Below, piece by piece: positions 42,407-54,400 of a DNA stretch of 64,000 bases. The notes under the pieces are model-generated. The model was not told the origin of the DNA. It made no database searches and saw only the letters and a program-made list of their open reading frames with translations. Every line of letters begins with the position of its first letter. Within the stretch, counting starts at the first letter, position 1. A program made the translations under genes and the position numbers. The stretch is from Achatina immaculata (taxonomy: Eukaryota; Mollusca; Gastropoda; Stylommatophora; Achatinidae), in assembly GCA_009760885.1 (NCBI GenBank), contig CM019692.1, positions 48,085,430-48,149,429 on the forward strand, written 5' to 3'.

Positions 42407-45400
42407 TACATTTAAAAAAATTCTTACCTTTTTTTTATTTTTAATTTGCCCAGAGAACAGCAAGAATGATTATACCCTCTTCCAGGCAGCTACTACAATT
42501 AAAGAAGCAGTAGTTCGAGACTGGGCCCTCTTAGCTCCTGAATCTGTGGAGGCCCTTCGCTCATTTCTCCTGCGTTACATTACAAACCACATCACTCTGC
42601 AGGTAAATCAGAAGCTGTGTTTACTTTTTTGATATTTTTATTTTGTGTTTAGAGGATTTCAAGAAGAAATTTTAACAACCTTTTGTTTAGTGTGAGATTA
42701 CTGTAGAAAAAAATAATGAGAGCCTGTTGAAGCTTGGTCTTCTGGTATTCTATATTTTGTTCTTGGAAGAAGAGAGTATGATTGACAAGTGCCAGATTGC
42801 AGGACTTCAGCCTAAACAGATAGACTTTTTTTTTTTTTTCTTTGGTAAAGCTTAGCAGATCACTAGAAAAGAGAATAAAAGCAGTTGAAGTGAAACTTTA
42901 CAGAAGGGCACTTAGAATATCATGGATATCAGTAAAAATATGAAAATAAAATAAAGAGATATTGATGGGATTAGGTGTCGCAGAAAACTGGCTAGTTAAC
43001 ACCATAAAAATTAGAAAGCAGAGATACTTCGGCCTTGGAGAGGTTAACAGTAGAAGGCATTGCGCCCTGGCAAAAGAGAAAAGGGACAACATTGCCACAT
43101 GTGGACTCTGGACATCACGGAAAGTCTGAATGTGTCACTGCGAGATGCCAGGCAACTTATGCAAGATTGTAGTGCACTCAGGGAGGCTGAGAGAGGGGCA
43201 TTGTTCCTGAGAGGACATGTAAATAAATGAGAACACTTGGTGGACATATGATTCAGAGTTTTGTTTATAGCAAAAGTGATTCCTGGTTTTAATAATTTGA
43301 AAAAGACATCTTTACTTGAATTGGGCACAGCCTTATGAAACTGCACAATGAAAAACTATTTTATGTGATTGAAAGAGAAATTGCATCTTATGTTTGCCTT
43401 ATACTTGAAAGTGCTCAAAATCCTTTACGTGCTACATGATGATGATCATGATGATGATGATGATCATGATGACCACAAGATTAAAAAAGCAGATAAGTGG
43501 TAGCCTCAAATGTAGATCAAATAGTTTTGTTTTTTTTTTAACAGTGAAGTTGGATTTCAGAATGTTAGCATCATTAGATAGACTGATATAGTTCATTGGA
43601 GTTGCTAATTCTTTGAAGAGCATTTTATTTTAGAAAGAAAAAAATAATGAAGCAAGTGTCATTTGTCCACAGATAAGTTCATTTGCCTTCAGAAAACCAC
43701 ATTTAGTTGTAGTTTTTTTTTTTTCTGGCTATCATCTTGCATATCTCACTCTAGAGGGTGAATACACCCGATAAGGTAATCAGCGACCCATAGGTGATAT
43801 GCCAGCATCAGGGTTAGCGACCCATAGCTGACCAAGACCCTGTCCCACCTCTCGTGATAGCCCTAGTAATAGGCATAGCCTGGCTAACGGGGCAGGGATC
43901 CCCATAGTCCCCATGGTGGTGGAGTCAGCTAAAGAAGCATTGCACACCCCCTACTTTTTAGCTGTACTCTGGGACTGAACATTTAGCCACTATGACCTGC
44001 TCCCACGCCGATACGATGCTGTGCCTCAACATCTCTGCAGCATTGGCTGCAGAGAAGAACAGCTCGCAGTTACAGGGAGTTCGTACAAGTACAAGCACAA
44101 GCATATCTCACTCCTGTGTTCTGTTTAAGATCTGTGGTTTTACCAGACATGTTTGAAAAAAAATTACTTCAGGTCCACAGACCTTATTGGTTTGAATTAA
44201 AATATTTTTGAGTTTTGTATTCGAGTATGTTGTCAGAGATTAAATGCGTAATATATTTTTTTTCTTTATGTTCAAACCAGAGTTTTGTTCGGGAGCAAAT
44301 TCTGCAGACTGTTGCAGTAATTTTAAAGCGAGCAACGCTTGATAAAAAAGGAAAAAGTTGTGATGGGTTATTTGAGGATGTCACAGCACTGATAAATAGT
44401 GGAAACATCACAATGGTGAGACATGCATTCAGGTGAAATTTAATTTGGAGGTATTTGAATTAATTTCTGAGGGGGGGATGCAAAGACAGAGTTGAATGTT
44501 GAATAAGATGGTGGTTAGCAACACGTAGCTGACTGCTTGCGTAAGGGTTGACGAACCATAGCCATTCAAGACTCTGCTCTTTATAATGCCCCTTGGAGAC
44601 AGTCTGGCCAGATGGATTTGGATCGAAGTGGGGAGGTTAACCCAGTCATAAAAATATGTGGAACTGATGTTGGATGTGTACGGCCAAAAAGCACATAACA
44701 GCAATATAATGAAATCAGCTGCCTTTTGAGAGTGAGTGTAAAAGAAGAAGAAGAGGAATTAATTTCTGAAATATTAAAATGCGTGTACAGAAATGGGATA
44801 TGAATTTTACCTTCTTTACGCAGTTTTTGCAATGCTGAAATTAAATTTCAAGTTTCATAAATTTCATAATTCATTATATCTTAGAGTTTAGTATATGTAG
44901 ATTAGATATCTTTTTATGTTATTTATTATATCTTAGAGTTTAGTATATGTAGATGAGATATCTTTATGTTATTTATTATTCCAGCCTTTGTGGGTTCAGG
45001 GTTCTTACCATTCTACTTTTTAATCTTTTGGATATTTAAATACATATTTTGTCTCTATGATTATTTTCCATTCATTTTATATGATTAAAGCATGTCTCCC
45101 TGCATCAGTGAATTATTTATTAATTTTTAAAAAAAATATATAAACTGTTATATGTCTGCTGTCCCAGAATCTCGTGCAGTACAAAAAAAAATGTGAGTAA
45201 GAAGAAGATACTAGTGATACAGATCTTGTGTATAGAAGGAATGTTAGTATTGGAAGATAGAGTATATCCGTCTGTAGGTTGAGGTACACTGAATTGTGTG
45301 GCATACATTTCTATCAGTGGACGAAGGGAAAGTTGGATATCATGCATGATATTAACCTAAGTCCAAAGCTGATAAAAGCAAAAAAGAGAAAAGTTCCATA

Positions 45401-48400
45401 ATGTGAAGCCAATAAGTTTCAAAGATATGAAATGAATCACTTTCAGGTGTTTGATAATGTTTTGTGAAAATATTTGGTTTGGTTGCTTGTTGTCAGTCAC
45501 ATTTTGCAAAAACAATTTTCTTTTCAGCAACTGGTGGCTTGCTCCATGTTGACCTCCTTATTGAATGAATACTCATACACTAGTCGAACCAGCAGCGTGG
45601 GTTTGACGTGGGAGTTCCACATAAAGTGCAAACAGGCATTTGAGGTTAGCGGCCTTTATTACTTGTTTTTGCCCGGAAGAGAACAGGCTGAACTTGCATT
45701 TTTTCTTTCTTTTTTTTTTTTAAAGTCAGAAGTTATTCCTGCTTTAATTTTGACTGCAAAACTTATTTGTCTATCAATTATCATTACTCTGGTAACTTTG
45801 AATCTCATGGAGGAAATGGTATGCTAATGATGGAATTTTTTATTTTTAGTGACAATAATGCTGAAAACCAGACATGAACTGCTGCATTAGTGAGAGAGAC
45901 TGGTGTCAGGGAAGGAATGAATAACAAAGAAGAAGAATTGTTATAGTATCACACATTTTTGTTGCAGATCACTGGCGTAGAACACAAAATGAAAATTGTA
46001 TCATAAACAGTCTGGATTTTTGTATGTGGAGTATTTTTCTCTTTGATTGAATATATTTTCATTATGATGAAAGATGAGGAAAAATTGGAAGAAGTGGAGA
46101 GTTTTGAATATCTTGGATCACTGCTAACTAATAATGGAGATACAATGAGGGAAATTAAAAGGAGGACATCTATAGCTCTTCAGAAAGTAAAACAACTAAA
46201 GAATCTGTGGAGAGGAACAGACAGAGCTACAAAAATAAGATTTTTAAGGGCATGCATCTTTCCCATCGCAACATATGCCCGTGAGACCTGGACGCTTAAC
46301 AAAACAGCTGAGAAACACATAAATGCCTTTGAATGTAAATGCTACAGAAGAGTTCTTCAAATATCATGCACACAAAAAAGAACAAATACATCCATACTTC
46401 AAGAACTTAATATTGAAGAAGGCTGGGTAGTAAAGAGGATTTAAGAGAGAAAACTTCAATATTTTGGACACATTAAACGTCATGATAATCTAGATAAAAC
46501 CGTGTTGGAAGGGTACATAATGGGAAAAAGAAAGAGAGGAAGACCAAGGCGAAGATGGCTGCAAGACATTGTTGATGATCTGCAAATGGATGCATCAGCA
46601 GCAGGTCATCTTGCTCACAACCGAGAGGCCTACAGGAGTGCTGTTTGGGAGGCCAAGTTCCACATGGGACATGCAAATGAATGAATGAATGAATGATGAA
46701 AGATCCAGAAATTTTGTTTTTATAAATTACTTCGAACAATGGTGCCAAGAATTTCATTCTGGCTACTTGAGCATCAAATAATTTGGCCATAAATATTCGC
46801 TAAAAAATCAGTCAGGTTTTTTTTTTAACATAATATTATGACAGTGCTTTATTTCTTGAAGAATATGTTTGTTTTTGGTAAGTATACATATTTGCTTCTA
46901 AACATTTTTTTAGACTTTGCATTTTCTCTGTTCTTCTATGCAGCTTTCAGATCTGAAACGAGTTTTCTTGTTTTCCCTGCAAGTTCTGAATGAAATTGAA
47001 GCTCAGCCAAACCCTTTAAGCCGTGAGGCAACAGCATTCCTAAATCGCATTTTGTGTATTGCAGAGCAGGTACTCAGCTGGGAGTTCACTCCTCGTGGAG
47101 GTTTGTGATTTTTTTTTTTTTTTGGCATCACTACTTAGAAGGTTGTATATGTGCCCGGTAATAATTTTTTTTTTTTTTTTTAAAGGCAACCCGGAATGCT
47201 TGTAAATATGGAATTTAGCAATTTTGTATCACAAGGCGAGAGTGTTTCTGGAAATGAAAGAGTAGACTATTGTCAAGAGTTAAGCTACATCTACAAGACT
47301 GGTTGTCCAGTTTCTGGGTTAGGCAAATGCAATATTATTAGCTTCATCAAGGAGTCTGGTAGGGCAGTTGATTTCAGCACAAGTGATGACACATCTCTGT
47401 TTAGGATGAAAATGCAGTGATACTTAGTGAGAACATCATGTTGGGGGTAGAAGAGGAACAAGAAAACCAGTATAGAACTGTCATCAGTCTCTGTGTACTG
47501 AGGAGGAGATCATATTTTGAATTTGTCTGTAGTGTAAGAATGATTCTAAGAGTGTCAAATTAATGCCTGCTTTCTTAAAAAATATTAACTGTTGAGTTAA
47601 CAGGCCCACAAGACACATGGGGCAGAATTAGATCAATAAAAAACTGGCTAAGAGATCTGGTTTTAGAAGTCATGGATAAAAATTGCCCTAGGAATCAGTT
47701 TAAAATTATTGCTCATGACAGATAGTGCCGAAGCTTTGTTTTGAAAAAAGTCAAATTGTTTGTGGTGCATAGTTGTGACTTTATATTCTTCGGAGAGTGA
47801 TTTTTTTTTCTTGAAGTGTTAATTTCTATTCATTTGTGATTCACTATTGCTTCAGTGAGGATGCACAGACATATCTTTACAATTGCCACCCTCAAACCAC
47901 CGGAAAGTTGGAAAGATGTATTACTGGATAAGAACACGTTGTTGCTGTTTTTTAGGGTGAGTAGGCAAAGAAATACTGTAGTAGAATTTGGGGAGAATGT
48001 GGCAAGTTTCCAGTATTCGGTCAGGTTGTGTCACTTTGTATATGAGGGGGTCAAGTTGCAGTACTCAAGACTGGATGAGATAGTGGTCAGCAACCTGTAG
48101 CTGACTCTTGTGTCAGGGTTGGCAGACTGTAGCTGGCTAAGATCCTATTCTGTGTCAGGGTTGGCAGACTGTAGCTGGCTAAGATCCTATTCCATCTCCC
48201 TGTGGTGTCCCTGGAACAGACAGTAGCCTGGCCAAACGAATAGGGATTGCAATGGGAAGTTGAACCTAGTCCCAAAAATATCCAGAGCTGAAGTTGGATA
48301 GCTTGTTCCGAAAGGTGCCTGACTGTGACATGACACAACCAACATCCTTATGAGGTTTAACGATGAAAAAGACTTTATGTGCTTACTTGATGAGTATGAC

Positions 48401-51400
48401 AAATTGAATTTTTTCAGCATTCAGAGCAGTAAGTTACTTTACTGCATATTCAGTTATTTTCCATTTCTCTTTGCTTTCCAGGGTTTATCATTAATTTTTC
48501 TGTGCCTGATCTTGCAGATCATTGGTACATTTTTTTGTAAAACTATGCTCTTCTGTATATCATATGACCACTAGTGCATCCCTATATTTGTGCCCCACCA
48601 TCCATTGCCTGCTCGATGTTATTTTCTGATGTTACTACAATAGTTAGTATAATTGGCAAACCTCTTATCAAGGTCAGTAAAGTTTACTAGCTCTTAGAAC
48701 ATTCTCGCCACATGTTTTGTTAATATTCCTTCTGGACCAGAAGATTCAATGGAATCAGTAGTCTGTGTGCTCCAAGAGTGCCCAACGTTCATTGACCTAC
48801 GAAGCCAGACCTGAGGCAGAAGCTGTGGGGCTGCTGCGAGGACCTGGAGAGAACTGTGGACTTCACCCTTGTGACCCGGCTTCTGATTTGGCATGACCTT
48901 CCACTTGAACACAGAAGAAGAAAAGTAGTTTGTGGAGCATGACCCACCACTTGAGCACAGAGGAAAAAGTAGTTTGTGGGGCATGAGCCAGGCTAATGCT
49001 CCTGGATTTATGTAATGCATGTTGCAAAATAGTTGTAGTTTAGAGCATTTCAGTTGGCTATAACCTGCATTTCCAGTCATAGTATTCTGAATAACAGTTT
49101 TGCTAGGACTGTTAGGATTTGTATTAGGGATTATCTGTGTTGTCTGCACAGAAACAGTAGGTGCATACTAGCTAGCATAGCATAGTAATAGAGGTAGGAA
49201 CTTTTTTTTAGAAAATAAACAAACAATAAACTCATATCAGCATTTTGGGGGTGCCACAGTGTAGATATAAAGAAAAACAGAGCACTGTATAAAACATTTC
49301 ACTGTTTTAAATTTTCTTTTTTTTTTTGTTTTCAGATTCACCAGAAAGCAAGGTTTAACAGTGACATGGCTCACCACTCCATGCAGTGCCTTGTACAGCT
49401 TGCCTCCCTGAATGGTGTTATATTTAATAAAGATACTCAGATACAGTTTTTGGCACATTACATTGAAGGTCTTCTCCAAATGCTTTCACAGTATGTGAAT
49501 TACATGGACTTTCTTATGTCATATAAGTTCTTATGAGTGAGTAGAACAAGTTTTTGAAAACAAGAGGCAGATAACTTCATAATATGAAGCAGGCTGTTTT
49601 TAGTCTGCTTCTCATAAGTGAACAGAGCAATTTGTTGAAAACAGGGAGAAAAAGTAATTGGGGCGAGAAAGAAAAAAACACTAACTGCATTTCATGATCA
49701 TCATAACAGTGTGGAGGGTCATTTGGTGGCATCTATAGATCAGAAAACTTGGGGGGGGGGGGTGCAGCTGTTGCTGTTATGGTTTTGAAACATTTGCATT
49801 GAGTTGGATGGGGAGTGGGTTACATTAGTTAGATCAAAGTTCAGGAGTAGATTCTAGGATTAGTTATCACAGCTCAGGATCATGTTGATCATGAATTAGT
49901 TGTTTCCATAGGGATCATGTTGATCATGAATTAGTCATCGCTGTGGGGATCATGTTGATCCTTGACCTGTTACTCAGACTGTAGGATTGAAACATATTCT
50001 GTCTATGGATGCTATGAGAGGAAGGATGGAGTCTAGGTTGCCAAGTTCACTGGCTCCGGTAGTTGTACCATCCTTTCACTGATGGTCATTTTTGCTTCTT
50101 TATGTGGATCGTACAAACAAAAAAGTTCCAGCGTTTTTTTTGTTTTTTTTTTTCGTGTGTTTTTTTTAAAAACTTTGATTTTGTATTTCTTAGTGTAAAA
50201 TTTTACTATTTATTATTTTCAAAGTAAGCAGCATTTTTATGATACAGATGAGTGCCTGTATAGGAACAGAACACATACTCAAAGAGTGCCAAACTTTTAC
50301 AGATCTGTGCAGCCATACATGGCTACAGGGCTCGGAGCTGAGGCTAGAAAATGTGGGGATGCCGGAGGAACTGGAGAAGACTGGGGACTTCATCTTGGTG
50401 ACCGAGCTTTAGATTTAGCATGACCAAGAACTTCATTGCCAAAGAAGAAGAAGCAATTTTATGTAAATTTGAATTATTAAAGGAACTCCAGATTTTAAAA
50501 CTGCATTCTTTTAAAAAAAAATTTTTTTTTTTTTTTCAGAATTGATCTGCAAGAGCATGAAAACTTTGGTGTGGCTTCCATTTTCAAAAATCTGCTTCTT
50601 ATGTTTTCTGTACGGAGTTTCACTAGCATTGATGCCCTTTTGTTCAAGTCTTTCATTCAGACATTTACAACTCTCACTTGTACTGTAGGCAGACTTGCAG
50701 CTCAGGAAGAGTCAGTAAGCAGATGTCATTGTTTTGTTTTGTTTTTTTTTTATTTTACTGCTGCTATGAATTGAGAAAGGATTTGTCCAGTAGGTCACTC
50801 TGTGATGTGCGCAGAAAAAAAAATAGGTGTGACAGACCCAGAGTAAAGAAAGGAATGGCATGCATAGAGAAAAAGAGATAAAGAAGTGAGTGGCATGCAT
50901 AGAGAAAGACATAAAAGTGATGAGCTCAGAGATAAAGCAGTGACATGCTTAGACAATAAGATAGGAATGACAACACGTATAGAAAAAAAGATAGACATGA
51001 CAGGGCTAGAGATTTATTTTCCCCGCAAGATTCTAATTTTTGCCTGTAGATAACTGAGACTGTGTGTGATCAGTGCCCAAAGTGCATGCTAGATGGAAGT
51101 GTGTCAGTCACAGAATTCAGAATGCAGTCTTTGAGTATAAAACTGGAAGGAAGTGGATCAGCACAGATAACTACAGCCCCTGATTATGAAATTGTTGACT
51201 GGATATGTCACAGGGAACATATAAGCACTGTTCCCTCTAAGCTGCGGGGCCGCGCACAGAAAAAAATTATTCATTCATTTGCATGTCCCCTGCAGAACTT
51301 TGCCTCCCTAACATCACTCCTGTAGGCCTCTTGGTTGTGAGCAAGATGGCCGGCCACTGATGCATCCATTTGCAGATCATCAACGATGTCTTGCAGCCAT

Positions 51401-54400
51401 CTTCGCCTTGGTCTTTCTCTCTTTCTTTTTCCCATTATGTACACTTCCAAGATGGTCTTCTCTAGATTATCATGACATTTAATGTGTCCAAAATATTTAA
51501 GTTTTCTCTCTTTAATCCTTTTTACTAGTCAGCCTTCTTCAACATTAAGTTGTTATAGTATGGATATATTTGTTCTTTTTTGTGTGCATGATATTTGAAG
51601 AAATCTTTTGTAGCATTTACATTCAAAGGCATTTATGTGTTTGTTTTTCTAAACAGATGCACAAAGATGACACTGTTTTTATGGAGTCATATGAAAAGCT
51701 GCTGGAGTCATGGACATGCCTTACAAGGGACATGAGTTCACTTCCACCAGAAACTCTGATTTATCTTGCCACTGACATTTTTAACTCGTACATGCAGTGC
51801 CACTTATCTGCTCCAGACGGTATTCGAAATTCGGTATGTCAAAACATTGAAGTGGTAATATTTAAATTAATGTACGTTTGTTTTTAAGATTTTTTTTTTT
51901 CTTTTTGTGAAAATAAAATTTCTCCATAATCATGAGATTAGTGATTCCTTATTTTTGTATTAAAAAAAAATTTAGTGGCTCAATTAGCGGCCTGGTTAGC
52001 TGAGTGGTTTTAGGTGGTTGGTTTACTAATCTGGTGGTACCAGGTTCAGTCTCAGCAGTGGGATTTTTGTCTGGTGCACCAAAAAAAAAAAAAAATGGCC
52101 CCAGGGTTGACCCAGCCTCTAAAAATTGGTACCAGATGAATCTAGGAAGGTAAACGTGGCCAGGTGTGATACTGACCACATCATACTTTCATGTGTCGAA
52201 GGTCGTGGAAATACGGGCCTAACATTGTATCCCCAATATCTCTTGGTGGCATGGAAACTGGAGGTTTACCTTTCAGTGGGTCCATCATTTCTTTTTTTTT
52301 TTTTTCTAATTCACTTAAATGAATTTTGTTAACTGGCTGAAGAGAATAAAGTTTCTTATATCTTATATCCTTCCCGTGCTGTTAAATGTCTCATAGCACT
52401 CACAAGGTAGTTCGTCAGTTTTTCCTGTTTTCAGCGAGCTTTTCAGCCTCATCAAGGGATTTTATGCCTATTAATTTGGCCTTCCTTAACAATGTCCTCT
52501 TCAGAGTTTCATGTGGTCTGCCTCTTTTTCTTCGGCCTGTTGTGTTCCACTTAATAGCATGTTTTGGGATTCTCTGATCGTTTCTTCTCATCACGTGACC
52601 AACATATGTCCATCTCCTTTTCCTGATCACCCATGAGACTGGTTGTTGTTGTTCAGTCATCTGTCTTATCTCTGCATTGTTCTTGAATTCATTCCACTTG
52701 ATGCTGAGTATTTTCCTTAGGCATTTGTTTTCAAAAGAATCTAATTTCTTGTCTATTTCTTTGGTTGTTTTCCAACTTTCGCATGCATAAATGAGAATGG
52801 ATATTACATTTAAATAAATAGTCTTAACTTGGTTTTTGTGCTTATAACTTTTGAATGCCATATGTTCTCAAGATTCTTGAAATCTGCTTTTGTAATTCTA
52901 ATTCTAACTTCCTTTCTAGTGTCACATCCTGGTCTATGTAGCTGCCAAGGTATGCAAATTGATTGACTTCTTCAACATCTGTCCCTTCTACGTGTATTTT
53001 TCCATTTTGATTAATGGGAATTTTCATTATTTTTGTTTTGCCCTTGTTAATTTCAAGTCCTATTTTGCTAGCCAGAGAAGACAGATCTGTTTTTTCTTGC
53101 ACGGAATTCACATTGTTACTGATAAGAGTTATGTCATCAGCAAAATCAAGATCTTCTAGTTGGGTCTCGTGTACCCAGTTAGTACCTTTGTTACCTATGG
53201 AGAATTTATTCATTATGAAGTCCATGGCAATTCCAAAAAGCAAAGGAGATGATTGTTTCAATCTGGACTCATTCTACCTTCTGAGTTGACTGCACAAACA
53301 TATCTGTTGTAGAGATCCTTAATGATGTTGACAATTTTAGATGGTATTCCATAGTTTTAAAATTTTCCACAAGGAATCTCTGTGTATACTATGAAATGCC
53401 TTTTTTTAAAGTCTATGAAGTTCAGTGTTAATGGTTTTTGCTTTTCAATATGTTCTTCCCTTATTCATAGAGTAAAGATCTGGTCGAGATAACTTCTCCC
53501 TTTTCGAAATCCTGCTTGTTCTTCTCTCATTGCGGTAAATAGTTTTGACACAACTGATACTAAGGTTACTCCTCTCCAATTGTTACAGTCACTAATGTTG
53601 TCTTTTTTTGGTATTTTAACAATGATTCCTTTTTTTCCATTTAGAAAGGACCTTTTCTTCTTTCCAAATCTTATTAAACATTCTCTGTAGTTGTCTCATG
53701 TTGTCACTATTGATAGTTTTTAACATTTTGGGTGTTATTTCATTTTCACCTGCAGCTTTGTTATTAGTCATTAAATTCACTGCTATTTCATTTTCATGCA
53801 GTGTAATTTCATCTAGGTTGACATTTAGATGTGGGGCTGGTAAGTCATTTTCAAGGTTTATCGATTCTTTTGGGTGTGGTCGATTAAGTATTTCCTGGAA
53901 GTGTTCAGCCCATCTTTGCTTTTGGTCTTTACTTGATGTTAATAGGGTTCCACTTTTGCTAAGGATTGGTCTTTCTTTAGATGTAATAGTATCTGTCAGC
54001 CACTTTTGTATGTTATATAAAGTTTTGCTGTCTCCTGTTTTTGCTTCTTTCTCTGCCTCTTTCGCCATATTGTCTATGTATTCTCTTTTATCCCTTCTAG
54101 CTGAACTTTTTACTTTCTTGCCTATTTCTTTGTATGTTGCTTTCGCCATTCAACATGTTTAATTTGGCTGCTCATCTTTCATGTATGTACTTCCATGTGT
54201 TTTCTGATATCCATGGTTTTCTATTTGGTTTTTTCAGTCCAGTGCCTGCTTTTGCTGCTGTGATTATGGCTGTGCTGTAAGAATTCCATAATTCATCTAT
54301 ACCTGTCTCCTCTATTTCACTGAGTTTTGTGGAATGATTGGCAAGTTCCTCATTGAAATTACTGTTAGTATTCTCTTCTTGTAGGCTGTGGCAGTTTATC

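Noticed and set aside
41668..42444. Several overlapping 80-120-codon frames with YIYIYI repeats
   Set aside because: Translations of the TA-rich tandem array on both strands; open only because the unit lacks stops in those frames.
47196..47420. 74-codon frame as an extra exportin-4 exon
   Set aside because: Exon 6 (phase 1) joins exon 7 at 47856 with correct phase and homology; this frame has no match to the family.
51987..52060. Possible tRNA gene (A and B boxes present)
   Set aside because: Followed by a SINE body, lacks a matching 3' acceptor strand, and related copies occur at other sites; it is a SINE head.
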